From: Brachybacterium sacelli
Lineage (GTDB): Bacteria; Actinomycetota; Actinomycetes; Actinomycetales; Dermabacteraceae
Assembly: GCF_017876545.1 (NCBI RefSeq)
Contig: NZ_JAGIOD010000002.1
Coordinates: 1,426,001-1,490,000 of the forward strand
Reading direction: 5' to 3'
DNA length: 64,000 nt
Positions 29,259 through 37,729 of the stretch are shown here, piece by piece. The notes under the pieces were generated by a model, which saw only the letters and a program-made list of their open reading frames with translations, was not told the origin of the DNA and did no database searches. Position 1 is the first letter of the stretch; each line of letters begins with the position of its first letter. The translations under genes were made by a program, and so were the position numbers.

Positions 29259-29840
29259 TCAGGACGATCGTTCGTCGAGCACCTCGACGGTGTCGGGCGG
29301 CGGCGCCGAGGTCGTCCCGTCGGCGGAATGCGTCGCGTCCTCACCCTTCCCCGTCTCCTCACTCCGCGGGGCGAGCGGGCCGGTGCGTCGTCTGTGCCGC
29401 AGCAGCGCGGCGATCAGGAGGACGACCAGCGCGAGCACCCCGACGGCCGCCCAGGGGGAGCGGACGAACAGCTCGAACCAGGCGGCGAAGGCCACCAGCC
29501 CGATGGTGGCGTAGATGACGGCCCAGGCCAACCCGCCGAGGGCGAGGGCCGGGAGATACCTCCTCAGCGGCATCCCGGTCAGTCCGGCCGCCGCGTTCGC
29601 TGCGGTCTGGAACCCGACGGTCAGGAAGCTCAGGCCGACGACGGGGGCGCCCCAGCGGTGGACGATCTCGGTGGCCCGCTGGACCCGCGGGGACTCGAGG
29701 AAGGCCGCGATCCTCCCGCGGCGGACGGCGCGTCGCGCTCCCCGGCCCACGGCATAGGTCGCCCCGGCGCGCAGCCAGATCACCACGTACAGCAGGCCGA
29801 CGGCCTGCAGCAGCGGCAGGGACTGCACCCACTCCATCAT
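29259..29840 (-). CDS. VTT/DedA-domain small membrane protein
   Basis: This 193-residue protein has about four to five hydrophobic segments. The VTT-like pattern is LTVGFQTAANAAAGLTGMPLRRYLPALALGG shortened in its usual parts (about residues 70-105), then a final helix and a polar acidic tail of about 50 residues. DedA relatives act in polyprenyl-phosphate or lipid translocation. The start ATG 29840 overlaps the zur stop (ATGA), so the two are co-translated. It converges with uppS. Any role in lipid-carrier recycling is inference. Confidence 0.7.
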   Translation of the reverse strand: MMEWVQSLPLLQAVGLLYVVIWLRAGATYAVGRGARRAVRRGRIAAFLESPRVQRATEIVHRWGAPVVGLSFLTVGFQTAANAAAGLTGMPLRRYLPALALGGLAWAVIYATIGLVAFAAWFELFVRSPWAAVGVLALVVLLIAALLRHRRRTGPLAPRSEETGKGEDATHSADGTTSAPPPDTVEVLDERSS

Positions 29841-30253
29841 CGCGACGCGGACCCGTCCGGTTCGCCTCCGGTCCCTGCGTGCTCGGTGCACAGCCCGAAC
29901 ACCTCGAGCGTGTGGTCGAGGTCGGTGAAGCCGTGCTCGTGGGCGATCGAGGTCATGGCGTTCTCGAGCCGGGGCGCGAGGAACTCGACCGTCCGGCCGC
30001 ATTCGCGGCACACCAGATGGTGGTGGTGGCCGGTGTCCTCGCACTGGCGGTACAGGGACTCCCCGTCGCCGGCGACCAGGACGTCCAGCCGGCCCGAGGT
30101 GCTCAGCGCCTGGAGGTTGCGGTACACGGTGGCCAGCCCCACGGTCTCGCCGTCTGCCTTCATCTGCTCATGGATCTGCTGGGCGCTGCGGAAGTCGTCC
30201 TGCCGCGACAGCGTCTCGAGGATCGCGGCGCGCTGGCGGGTGTTCCGTTGCAT
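29837..30253 (-). CDS. zur: Fur-family regulator, probable zinc uptake regulator Zur
   Basis: This protein of about 138 residues has a winged-HTH N terminus (TRQRAAILETLSRQDDFRSAQQIH) and the family dimerisation/metal domain. Metal ligands include HHHH (76-79), CREC (C82, C85) and H105/H107. The second structural pair is reduced to LCTEH (one Cys, C122). Zinc specificity is inferred from the adjacent znuBCA genes and from a Zur-type operator at the znuA start. ATG 30253 gives the canonical N terminus; in-frame ATGs at 30271 and 30289 are alternatives. Confidence 0.85.
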   Translation of the reverse strand: MQRNTRQRAAILETLSRQDDFRSAQQIHEQMKADGETVGLATVYRNLQALSTSGRLDVLVAGDGESLYRQCEDTGHHHHLVCRECGRTVEFLAPRLENAMTSIAHEHGFTDLDHTLEVFGLCTEHAGTGGEPDGSASR

Positions 30254-30319
30254 ACCCCGATTGTCCCCCATCCCGCCCGGCGGCTCCATCCCTCGTGAGC
30301 TGATCGACGTGCGCCCTGC

Positions 30320-31228
30320 TCAGCGGCTCCGCACCGCGTCGCGTTCGGCGACGGGCCCCGGGCCGCCCTCGGCCGCCGCGGCGCCGGGGGAGGGCAGCAG
30401 GGCCCGGGCGAGCATCGCGAGCACGTAGACGGCGATCGACAGCAGCACGATCACCCCACCGGGCGGGAGATCCACGTAGACGGTGATCAGCAGGCCGCCC
30501 AGCGCGCAGACCACGGCGATCGCCATCGCGGTGCGCATCGTCCGGGTGAAGCCGACGACGAGCTGCTGGGCGGCGGCGACCGGGACGATCATCAGCGCCG
30601 AGACCATCAGGGCGCCCACGATCCGCATCGAGAGCGTCACGGTCAGCGCCGCCATCACGGCGACCAGCACGTTGACCGCGCGGACCGGCAGGCCGGAGGC
30701 GCGGGCGAACTCCTCGTCGCCGGTCACTGCGGAGAGCAGTCCGCTGAGGCCGAGGCCGATCGCGAGCACCACCACGGCTAGGACCAGGGCGATGACGAGG
30801 TCGGGCGCGGTCACCGTCGACAGGGAGCCGAAGAGGTAGCCCATGAGGTTCTGCGAGGTGCCGCCGGCGAGCTGGATGATCACCACGCCGCCCGCGATGC
30901 CGCCGTAGAACATGATCGCGAGCGCCACGTCGCGACTGGTGTGGCTGACCTCGCGCACGTACTCGATGGCCACGGCCCCGATCACGGAGGCGGCCAGGGC
31001 GCCGGGGATGGCGAGCAGATCGGCGGGGGTGGCGGTGGTCCAGGCGCCGACCAGCCAGCCCACGGCCACTCCCGTCAGCGCGACGTGACCGAGCCCGTCG
31101 CCGAGCAGCGAGAGGCGCTTCTGGACCAGGTAGGTCCCGACCACGGGGGCCGTCAATCCGATCAGCACCGCGATGATCAGCGGGTACCGCATCAGGTCGG
31201 AGGTGAGGAGGTCGAGGGGGGAGATCAT
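30320..31228 (-). CDS. znuB: Zinc ABC transporter permease
   Basis: This 302-residue ABC-3 family permease has about eight to nine helices. The family motif YLVQKRLSLLGDGLGHVALTGVAVG is at residues 32-56 (first part of TMD). A cytoplasmic coupling motif is seen in RASGLPVRAVNVL. It imports Zn2+ with ZnuC and ZnuA. The ATG at 31228 overlaps the znuC stop (ATGA), so it is preferred over an in-frame ATG 9 codons upstream. It ends 66 bases before the zur start on the same strand. Confidence 0.9.
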   Translation of the reverse strand: MISPLDLLTSDLMRYPLIIAVLIGLTAPVVGTYLVQKRLSLLGDGLGHVALTGVAVGWLVGAWTTATPADLLAIPGALAASVIGAVAIEYVREVSHTSRDVALAIMFYGGIAGGVVIIQLAGGTSQNLMGYLFGSLSTVTAPDLVIALVLAVVVLAIGLGLSGLLSAVTGDEEFARASGLPVRAVNVLVAVMAALTVTLSMRIVGALMVSALMIVPVAAAQQLVVGFTRTMRTAMAIAVVCALGGLLITVYVDLPPGGVIVLLSIAVYVLAMLARALLPSPGAAAAEGGPGPVAERDAVRSR

Positions 31229-31989
31229 GCGGGGTGGATCTCCTGTCCGAGGCATTCGTCGAGCGGGGCGGCGTCCTCGAGGTGGTCGTGGCCGGGGTCG
31301 AGGTGGGGACGGTCCCGCTCCGCGCCGTCGTGGACGATGCGCCCGCGGTCCAGCACCACGGCCCGTCGGATGTCCGGTGCCAGCTCCCCGGTCTCGTGCA
31401 GGACCACCAGGATCGTGGTGCCGCGGGCGGAGAGCTCGCGGAACAGCTCGGCGATGAGGCGCTGGGTGGGCAGGTCGACGCCGGAGAAGGGCTCGTCCAG
31501 GACGAGGAACTCCGGGTCCCGCACCAGGGCCCGGGCGATCATCACGCGGCGGCGCTGCCCCCCGGACATCCGGGTCACAGGGCGGCCTGCCAGGTCTTCG
31601 AGGCCGACGTCGCGCAGCGCCCGCAGCACGCGCGGGTCACGGGTGCCGGGGAACCAGGAGCGGGAGCCGAGCAGCCCGCTGGCGACGGTCTCGCGGGCGG
31701 TGGCGGGGATCGAGCCGGCCTCGATCGAGTCCTGCGGGACGTAGCCGAGACGGTCGTGCGCCCGAGCTCGCTGCACCGGGGAGCCGAACAGGTGTGCCGT
31801 GCCCGCCTCGATCGGCAGGACGCCGACGACCGCGCGCAGCAGGGTCGACTTGCCCGAGCCGTTCGCGCCGAGCAGGGCGACCATCTCACCGGGATCGATC
31901 CGCAGGTCCACCTCGTGCAGGACACGGGCGCCACCGCGGGACACGGCGAGGGAGGAGACGTCGAGAACGGGACCGACGGGGGTGCTCAT
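31225..31989 (-). CDS. znuC: Zinc ABC transporter ATP-binding protein
   Basis: This 254-residue ATPase has Walker A GANGSGKST, Q-loop YVPQDS, signature MSGGQRRRVMIA, Walker B FLVLDEPFSGVD and switch His in VVLHETGEL. The C-terminal 30 residues are rich in His and acidic residues (HLDPGHDHLEDA), as in many zinc/manganese importers. Its start overlaps the znuA stop and its stop overlaps the znuB start. Confidence 0.92.
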   Translation of the reverse strand: MSTPVGPVLDVSSLAVSRGGARVLHEVDLRIDPGEMVALLGANGSGKSTLLRAVVGVLPIEAGTAHLFGSPVQRARAHDRLGYVPQDSIEAGSIPATARETVASGLLGSRSWFPGTRDPRVLRALRDVGLEDLAGRPVTRMSGGQRRRVMIARALVRDPEFLVLDEPFSGVDLPTQRLIAELFRELSARGTTILVVLHETGELAPDIRRAVVLDRGRIVHDGAERDRPHLDPGHDHLEDAAPLDECLGQEIHPA

Positions 31990-32966
31990 GCCCAGCTCTC
32001 CAACAGCTTCCGGCAGTTCTCGCGCATCACAGCAGGATAGTCGACGTCCTCGTCCAGCTGCGTCTCGAGGTTGTCGAGCTCGTCGCTGTCGACGCCGACG
32101 TTCTCGGCCAGGGTCTGGGCGACCTTCGGCGAGGCGGTGGTCTCGAAGAAGATGGTGGTGACCCCCTCCTCCTCGATGACCTTCTCGAGCTCGAGCAGCC
32201 GCTGCGGGGAGGGCTCGGTCTCGGGGTCCACCCCGGCGATGCCGACCTGGTGCAGGTCGTAGCGCTCGGCGAGGTAGGCGTAGGCGGCGTGGCTGGTGAT
32301 GAAGGTGTGCTCGCCCCCGACGGTCCCGAACTGCTCGGTGAGCTCGGCGTCGAGCTCCTCGAGGTCGGTGCGCACCTCCTGTGCGGCGGCCGTGAAGGCC
32401 TCGGCCCCGTCGGGGTCGATCTCCCCGAGGCGGGATCCGAGCGCGTCGGCGATCTCGGCCAGTCGCAGCGGGTCGTGCCAGAGGTGGGGATCCGCGGAGC
32501 CGTGGTCGTGGCCCTCGTGCTCCTCCTCGGCGTGCTCCTCGCCGCCGCCGTCGGACGCCTCCTCCTCGTGGGTGTGACCGTCGGCCGGGAGCATCTCGAT
32601 CACCGAGGAGACATCCAGCACGTTGTCGCCCGGTCCCGAGGTGATCGCGTCGTCGAGAGCGGTCTGGTAGTGCGGGATCTGGAGCACCAGCCCCGCTTCC
32701 TGGACCGTCATCACCTGCTTGACCGACAGCTCGAGCCCGTGGGCGTCGGCCCCGGGGGTGGCGAGGTCCGTGACGCTCACGCGGTCGCCGCCGATGCGTC
32801 GCGCGAGGTAGGTCAGCGGATAGTTCGAGGTCACGATGCTCACACCGTCCCCCGGACCGCCGGCTCCTCCGCCGCCGTCGCCGCAGGCGGCGAGCACGGC
32901 AGTGCCCGCCCCGAGACCGGCGAGGGTGAGCAGGGAACGGCGGGAGGGGTGCGGCATCAGGGACAT
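31986..32966 (-). CDS. znuA: Zinc ABC transporter substrate-binding lipoprotein
   Basis: This 326-residue cluster A-I binding protein captures extracellular Zn2+. The signal carries twin arginines (PSRRSLLTL) and a lipobox ending LAAC, so it is a lipoprotein, perhaps Tat-exported. A His/Glu-rich loop ([25 protein letters not shown]) is present at about 140-170; the loop is a hallmark of zinc-binding members. Metal ligands include HLWHD. ATG 32966 is chosen because a GAGAAT hexamer lies 7 bases upstream (leaderless) and the Zur box overlaps it. ATG 32957 is an alternative. Confidence 0.92.
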   Translation of the reverse strand: MSLMPHPSRRSLLTLAGLGAGTAVLAACGDGGGGAGGPGDGVSIVTSNYPLTYLARRIGGDRVSVTDLATPGADAHGLELSVKQVMTVQEAGLVLQIPHYQTALDDAITSGPGDNVLDVSSVIEMLPADGHTHEEEASDGGGEEHAEEEHEGHDHGSADPHLWHDPLRLAEIADALGSRLGEIDPDGAEAFTAAAQEVRTDLEELDAELTEQFGTVGGEHTFITSHAAYAYLAERYDLHQVGIAGVDPETEPSPQRLLELEKVIEEEGVTTIFFETTASPKVAQTLAENVGVDSDELDNLETQLDEDVDYPAVMRENCRKLLESWA

Positions 32967-32980
32967 GACAATCATTCTCA
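32966..32980. promoter_or_regulatory. Zur box over the znuA promoter/start
   Basis: TGACAATCATTCTCA is a near-perfect 15-base dyad (TGAnAATnATTnTCA), very close to the known actinobacterial Zur consensus. It covers the -10 hexamer (GAGAAT on the minus strand) and touches the znuA start codon. Zur bound with zinc would directly block transcription. Confidence 0.85.
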
Positions 32981-33102
32981 CCAGCGCTCCGGGGGCGCGC
33001 AAGTCGACGGGGCGCGTGGGAAGGGTGCGCGTGGGCACCGTCACAGCGGCGCCGTCGCTATGCTGGACGGGTTCTGACCACCCCGTCACCAGGAGTCTCC
33101 CC

Positions 33103-34494
33103 GTGGCCAAGGCCCCCGCCAGCACGCTGGACAACGTCATCGCTCTCACGAAGAAGCGCGGCTTCGTGTTCCCGGCCGGTGAGATCTACGGCGGTACCCG
33201 CTCCGCATGGGATTACGGCCCGCTCGGCGTGGAGCTCAAGGAGAACATCAAGCGCCAGTGGTGGCGCACCTTCGTCCAGTCCCGGGCCGACATGGTCGGT
33301 CTGGACTCCTCCGTCATCCTGCCCAAGCGGGTTTGGGAGGCCTCGGGCCACGTCGCGACCTTCACCGACCCGCTGGTGGAGTGCCGCAGCTGCCACAATC
33401 GCTTCCGCGAGGACCACCTGCTCGAGGCCTTCGAGCAGAAGAAGGGCCGCGCCCCCGAGGGGGGCCTGGCGGAGGTGCCCTGCCCCAACTGCGGCACCCG
33501 CGGCGAGTACACGGAACCCCAGCAGTTCTCCGGCCTGATCAAGACCTACCTCGGCCCGGTCTCCACCGAGGCCGGCCTGACGTACCTGCGCCCGGAGACC
33601 GCCCAAGGCATCTTCGTGAACTTCCTCAACGTCGTCAATGCCACCCGCCAGAAGCCGCCCTTCGGCATCGGCCAGGTCGGCAAGGCGTTCCGCAACGAGA
33701 TCACCCCGGGCAACTTCATCTTCCGCACCCGCGAGTTCGAGCAGATGGAGATTGAGTTCTTCACCCCGCCGGCGGACGCCGATGAGCACTTCGCCCGCTG
33801 GGTGGAGGACTGCTGGAACTGGTTCATCGACCTCGGCCTGAAGGAGGAGAACCTGCGCCGCTTCGACGTGCCCGAGGACGAGCGTGCCCACTACAGCACC
33901 GGCACCATCGACTTCGAGTACCGCTTCGGCTTCCAGGGCAGCGAGTGGGGCGAGCTGATGGGCATCGCCAACCGCACCGACTTCGATCTGGGCAGCCACA
34001 CCGAGGCCTCCGGCACCAAGATGCAGTACTTCGACCAGGCCTCCGGTGAGCGCTACACGCCCTACGTCATCGAACCGAGCTTCGGCCTGACCCGTTCGAT
34101 GATGGCCTTCCTCGCCGACGCCTACACCGAGGACGAGGCCCCCAACACCAAGGGCGGCGTCGACAAGCGCACCGTGCTGAAGCTCGATCCCCGCCTGGCC
34201 CCGGTCAAGGCCGCGGTGCTGCCGCTGTCCAAGAGCGAGGACCTGGTGCCCCGTGCCACCGAGCTCGCCGATCGCCTGCGGAAGCACTGGAACGTCGAGA
34301 TGGACGTCTCCCAGGCGATCGGCCGCCGCTACCGTCGCCAGGACGAGATCGGCACCCCGTTCTGTCTCACGGTCGACTTCGAGACGGCCGAGGACCAAGC
34401 CGTGACGGTTCGCGAGCGCGACTCCATGACCCAGGAGCGCGTGGCCCTCGACCAGGTCGAGTCCTACCTCGCCGCCCGTCTGCTCGGCGCCTGA
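33103..34494 (+). CDS. glyS: Glycine--tRNA ligase (single-chain class II)
   Basis: This 463-residue alpha2-type glycyl-tRNA synthetase has motif 1 around the [10 protein letters not shown] region, motif 2 [21 protein letters not shown] and motif 3 in [32 protein letters not shown] zinc insert is present near residues 95-130. A C-terminal anticodon-binding domain follows. GTG 33103 with CAGGAG 8 bases upstream gives the expected N terminus. TATGCT at 33059-33064 is a plausible -10. It is divergent from znuA. Confidence 0.95.
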   Translation: MAKAPASTLDNVIALTKKRGFVFPAGEIYGGTRSAWDYGPLGVELKENIKRQWWRTFVQSRADMVGLDSSVILPKRVWEASGHVATFTDPLVECRSCHNRFREDHLLEAFEQKKGRAPEGGLAEVPCPNCGTRGEYTEPQQFSGLIKTYLGPVSTEAGLTYLRPETAQGIFVNFLNVVNATRQKPPFGIGQVGKAFRNEITPGNFIFRTREFEQMEIEFFTPPADADEHFARWVEDCWNWFIDLGLKEENLRRFDVPEDERAHYSTGTIDFEYRFGFQGSEWGELMGIANRTDFDLGSHTEASGTKMQYFDQASGERYTPYVIEPSFGLTRSMMAFLADAYTEDEAPNTKGGVDKRTVLKLDPRLAPVKAAVLPLSKSEDLVPRATELADRLRKHWNVEMDVSQAIGRRYRRQDEIGTPFCLTVDFETAEDQAVTVRERDSMTQERVALDQVESYLAARLLGA

Positions 34495-34516
34495 GGCTGC
34501 CGACCGCCCCGATAGC

Positions 34517-34558
34517 CGGGTGAGGACCGATGTCGTCGTGAACATCGGTCCTCACCCG
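34517..34558. terminator. Perfect 17-bp hairpin after glyS
   Basis: Arms 34517-34533 and 34542-34558 are perfectly complementary with an 8-base loop. The hairpin begins 23 bases after the glyS stop. No T-run follows. It is the strongest simple terminator-like hairpin in the window. Confidence 0.75.
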
Positions 34559-34609
34559 ACGATCGCGCTCTCGCCGGCCGGGCTCCGAGGTTGATGGAAG
34601 AGTGTGCCC

Positions 34610-35662
34610 ATGCCCGCCGCCCTCGCCTCCGGACTCGAGCTCTCCCGGGCGTACTACGAGCACGTCGTCCGCCCGCTCCTACACCGGCACACCCCGGGCC
34701 TGCCGCACGCTGCCGCGCGATCGGGGTCGGGCTCCGACGTGCTCGGCTTCGACGACGAGCAGTCGCGCGACCACGATTGGGGTCTGCGCCTGACGCTGCT
34801 GGTGGAGGACGGGCGCGCCACGGAGATCGACGCCCTGCTGGAGCGCGAGCTGCCACCGACCTGGGACGGCCTGCCCACCCGTTTCGCCACCACCTGGGAT
34901 CCCGTCGTGCGGCAGCGGGTCGAGGTCGCCCCGGCCGCCGAGTTCGCGGCTTCGCGCCTCGGGATCGACGCCGCTCGACTCCAGGCCGTCGGCGGCGACG
35001 GGCTCACGCTGTCGGACTGGTTGTCGCTGACCGGACAGGCGGTCCTCGAGGTCACTGCCGGAGCGGTGTTCCACGACGGGACCGGCGCGCTCACCGCGCT
35101 CCGCGAGCGCCTGGCGTGGTATCCGCGGGACGTCTGGCTGTACGCGCTGGCGGCCGACTGGTCGCGGCTCGGGCAGGAGTTCCCGGACGTCGGCCGCGCC
35201 GGTCTGCGCGGGGACGAGGACGGCGCGGCGGTGATCGCCGCCCGCCATGTGCGCACGCTGTTCCACCTCGCCCATCTCCTGCATCGGTGCTGGCCGCCGT
35301 ACGGCAAGTGGCTCGCCCGTTCCTCGGCGCGCCTCCCGGGCGGGGACCGGCTGCGCACCGTCGCCGAGGAGGTGCTGGCGGCCCGTGACTGGCGCGCCCG
35401 CCAGGAAGCCCTCGCCGCGGCCGCCGAACTGCTCGCCGCGGTGCAGGGCGAACAAGGGCTGCCCACCCTGGCTCCCGCCACTGAGCCGTTCCACGAGCGT
35501 CCCCACATCGGCCTGCGCGCGCTGCCCGAGCTGCTCGCCGAGCAGATCCGGGACCCGGCGGTGAGGGCGCTGCCGATCGGCGCCGGCACGGCCGAGCAGA
35601 TCAGCGACAACGTCACCGTTCTCGTCGACGCCGCAGCCCGCCGCCGCCTCGTCGGCCCCTGA
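34610..35662 (+). CDS. DUF4037 domain-containing protein
   Basis: This protein of about 350 residues has an N-terminal nucleotidyltransferase-like segment, SGSGSDVLGFDDEQSRDHDWG (G-S-x-D pattern split as GSGSD...DHDWG). A helical DUF4037 C-terminal region begins near residue 130. Such proteins are widespread in Actinobacteria and have no established function. The GSGSD/DHD layout suggests a divergent antibiotic-adenylyltransferase-type fold. ATG 34610 is favoured by GGAAGAG 7 bases upstream; GTG 34604 is possible. It is flanked by terminator-like hairpins on both sides, so it is monocistronic. Confidence 0.75.
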   Translation: MPAALASGLELSRAYYEHVVRPLLHRHTPGLPHAAARSGSGSDVLGFDDEQSRDHDWGLRLTLLVEDGRATEIDALLERELPPTWDGLPTRFATTWDPVVRQRVEVAPAAEFAASRLGIDAARLQAVGGDGLTLSDWLSLTGQAVLEVTAGAVFHDGTGALTALRERLAWYPRDVWLYALAADWSRLGQEFPDVGRAGLRGDEDGAAVIAARHVRTLFHLAHLLHRCWPPYGKWLARSSARLPGGDRLRTVAEEVLAARDWRARQEALAAAAELLAAVQGEQGLPTLAPATEPFHERPHIGLRALPELLAEQIRDPAVRALPIGAGTAEQISDNVTVLVDAAARRRLVGP

Positions 35663-35746
35663 GGCCGCGGCGTCGCGGCGTCGCGACGTCGGTGCGGCGT
35701 CGGGGTGACCGTCCTTGCCGCGTCGCCATGAAGCAGTAATGCGCAG

Positions 35747-35780
35747 GGACGACCGGTGCTGCGGCGAACACCGGTCGTCC
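35747..35780. terminator. Hairpin between DUF4037 and clpP genes
   Basis: GGACGACCGGTG (35747-35758) pairs perfectly with CACCGGTCGTCC (35769-35780), with a 10-base loop. The flanks (GCAGTAATGCGC and GCGTACATCACTGC) partly extend the stem. It is a likely terminator for the upstream gene. Confidence 0.6.
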
Positions 35781-35854
35781 GCGTACATCACTGCGTCCGG
35801 CGGTAGCGGGGAGGTCGGCGGTCGCCGGGCGAGTCGAGGATCGCGCCTCTGCTC

Positions 35855-35870
35855 TGCGCTGATCAGCGCA
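35855..35870. promoter_or_regulatory. Perfect 16-bp palindrome upstream of the clpP pair
   Basis: TGCGCTGATCAGCGCA is fully self-complementary and lies 47 bases before the first clpP start. It is a candidate operator, possibly for the XRE regulator encoded at the far end of the clpP pair. The sequence differs from the palindrome I recall for Streptomyces PopR. Confidence 0.5.
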
Positions 35871-35917
35871 CGACGGAGAACGGCCCGCCCGGGTACGAGC
35901 AGGACGAGTCTGGATCC

Positions 35918-36616
35918 ATGACACCGACGACGACACCACGCCTCGAGGACTCCACGCAGACCCCGCCCGCCGACGGACTCGGCACGCTCACCGCCACGCG
36001 GCTGCTCCACCACCGGATCCTGCTCCTGGACCGGGAGCTGGACCAGGACAACGGTGCCCGACTCAGCGCCCAGCTGCTGATGCTGGCCGCCGAGGACCCT
36101 CACCGCGACATCACCGTGCTCATCAACTCCCCGGGAGGCCTGGTCCCGGCGATGCTGGCGATCGGCGACCTCATGGATCTCGTGCCCTGCGACGTGCGCA
36201 CGGTCGCACTCGGCATGGCCTACAGCGCCGGTCAGTTCCTGCTCACGCGCGGCACGGCCGGCAAGCGGATGATCCTGCCCCACGGCCAGGTGCTCATGCA
36301 CCAGGGATCGGCCGGGTTCGGGGGCAGCGCGGCGGACATCGAGCTGCAGGCCGAGGATCTCCGTCGCAGCCGCGACCTCCTGATCCGCCTGACCGCTGAG
36401 CGCACCGGGCAGAGCGAGGTGACCATCGCCCGCGACTCCGAGCGCGACCGGATGTGGGACGCCGCCGGCGCCGTCGAGTACGGGTTCTGCGACCACATCG
36501 TCACCTCGCTCGAGGAGATCCTGCCGCTGGGGATCGCCGCGCGCAGCGCGACCTCCCTCGGCCTCACCAGCGCCCCGCCCACCCGCGACGAGAACCCCTC
36601 AGGAGACCCCCGATGA
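35918..36616 (+). CDS. clpP: ATP-dependent Clp protease proteolytic subunit (ClpP1/ClpP3-like, catalytic)
   Basis: This 232-residue ClpP homologue keeps the catalytic triad: S103 (GMAYSAGQFLL, where GQAASMG is usual), H128 (LMHQG) and D177 (SERDRMW). The N terminus is about 20 residues longer than typical. Family members form 14-subunit barrels fed by ClpX/ClpC. It overlaps the next clpP by ATGA, so the two are made together. The pair is separate from the usual clpP1P2-clpX locus and so looks like an accessory system comparable to Streptomyces clpP3/clpP4. Confidence 0.9.
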   Translation: MTPTTTPRLEDSTQTPPADGLGTLTATRLLHHRILLLDRELDQDNGARLSAQLLMLAAEDPHRDITVLINSPGGLVPAMLAIGDLMDLVPCDVRTVALGMAYSAGQFLLTRGTAGKRMILPHGQVLMHQGSAGFGGSAADIELQAEDLRRSRDLLIRLTAERTGQSEVTIARDSERDRMWDAAGAVEYGFCDHIVTSLEEILPLGIAARSATSLGLTSAPPTRDENPSGDPR

Positions 36617-37215
36617 GCAGCTACCCGATTCCCAGCGTCATCGAACGCACCCACACCGGGCTCGAGCGCAGCGCCGACGTCTACTCGCGCCTGCTGAGTG
36701 ATCGCATCGTCTACGTCGGCACCCCTATCGACGACGGCGTCGCCGGCGCCGTCATCGCCCAGATCCTGCACCTGGAGAACGAATCGGCCGACGTGCCGAT
36801 CCAGCTCTACCTCAATTCCAGCGGCGGCGACGCCCAGGCGGTGCTGGCCATCTACGACACCCTCACCTATGTGCGCAGCGCGGTCGCCGTGACCTGCGTG
36901 GGTCAGGCAGTCGCCGCCCCCGTCGTGCTGCTCGCGGCAGGAACCCCGGGGATGCGGGCGGTGCTGCCGCACACCCGGGTGGTGCTGCACCCGCTCGAGG
37001 CCCAGGCGCGAGGCGCCGTCCCGGACCTGATCCTGGCGACCGAGGAGGTCGAACGGATCCGCCGCGCCCTGGAGGCGCTGCTGGCGGAGCACACGGGCAC
37101 CGACCTCGCCACGGTGCGACGGGACCTCGAGCGTGAACGGGTGCTGGACGCCGGCCAGGCCGTGGCCTACGGCCTGGCCGACGAGGTCCTGGTCAGGCGG
37201 CCGACAGCAGCGTGA
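36613..37215 (+). CDS. ClpP-like subunit lacking catalytic Ser and Asp (probable inactive partner)
   Basis: This 200-residue protein has ClpP2-type framework (DVYSRLLSDRIVYVGTPIDD, YLNSSGGD). The nucleophile site reads GQAVAAPVVLLAAG, so the Ser of GQAASMG is Ala101. The catalytic Asp position reads ERERV, giving Glu175. His126 remains (VLHPL). It should be proteolytically inactive and probably forms hetero-oligomers with the upstream active subunit, by analogy with ClpR/ClpP. The ATG overlaps the first clpP stop. Its last 23 bases overlap the 3' end of the convergent XRE gene, and it also ends in Ala-Ala. Confidence 0.88.
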   Translation: MSSYPIPSVIERTHTGLERSADVYSRLLSDRIVYVGTPIDDGVAGAVIAQILHLENESADVPIQLYLNSSGGDAQAVLAIYDTLTYVRSAVAVTCVGQAVAAPVVLLAAGTPGMRAVLPHTRVVLHPLEAQARGAVPDLILATEEVERIRRALEALLAEHTGTDLATVRRDLERERVLDAGQAVAYGLADEVLVRRPTAA

Positions 37216-37591
37216 GAGGACTTCGGTCAGCGGGTGACGTCGCGGAGACCTCGGCGCCGGGGGCGCCCGAGGTGGGCCGACGCGAGGAGCCGCCCGCGGC
37301 GGTCCCCGTCAGATCCAGGACCAGCGGCCGCCGGACCGGGTGATCGGCGACGATCGCCTCGTCGGCGACGCGCAGGAGCAGCTCGGGGACCCCGACGGCG
37401 AGAGCACCGGTGATCGCGGCCAGCATCTCGGAGGAGGGATCCTTCCGTCCGCGCTCGACGTCGGAGAGGTGCTGCATGCTGATGCCCGCCGCCTCGGCGA
37501 CCTGGGCCAGAGTCCGACCCTGCCGGCGGCGCTCGTCACGGAGCGCGGCGCCGACCAGTTCGCGCAGCAGCGGCTCGAGATGCCCGTCCAT
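37193..37591 (-). CDS. XRE-family regulator ending in Ala-Ala (PopR-like)
   Basis: This 132-residue protein has an N-terminal HTH (GRTLAQVAEAAGISMQHLSD followed by VERGRKDPSSEML, about residues 25-58). A linker follows and the C terminus is LLSAA. In Streptomyces, PopR activates the clpP3clpP4 operon and is degraded by ClpP through two C-terminal alanines; ClgR uses a similar tail. Location next to an accessory clpP pair plus the AA end support the same role. ATG 37591 is the best start before the HTH. The gene overlaps the clpP-like stop by 23 bases tail to tail. Confidence 0.85.
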   Translation of the reverse strand: MDGHLEPLLRELVGAALRDERRRQGRTLAQVAEAAGISMQHLSDVERGRKDPSSEMLAAITGALAVGVPELLLRVADEAIVADHPVRRPLVLDLTGTAAGGSSRRPTSGAPGAEVSATSPADRSPLTLLSAA

Positions 37592-37716
37592 GGGCCGAGG
37601 ATACGCCCGGCCCCCGGGCAGGCATCCCGCCCTCTGCTGTGAGCGGAACCTCCCTCCCCAGACCCGCCCGATGCACATCACCCCCGGTGCACCTCCCGGA
37701 AGACGGGAGCAGGTGG

Positions 37717-37722
37717 GACAAT
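37717..37722 (+). promoter_or_regulatory. -10 hexamer of a probable leaderless dus promoter
   Basis: GACAAT is followed by 7 bases and then ATG 37730. No Shine-Dalgarno sequence is present. Confidence 0.45.
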
Positions 37723-37729
37723 CGAGCCG

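Noticed and set aside
33035..33102. Possible glycine riboswitch or T-box before glyS
   Set aside because: The leader is too short and lacks T-box or riboswitch core sequences.
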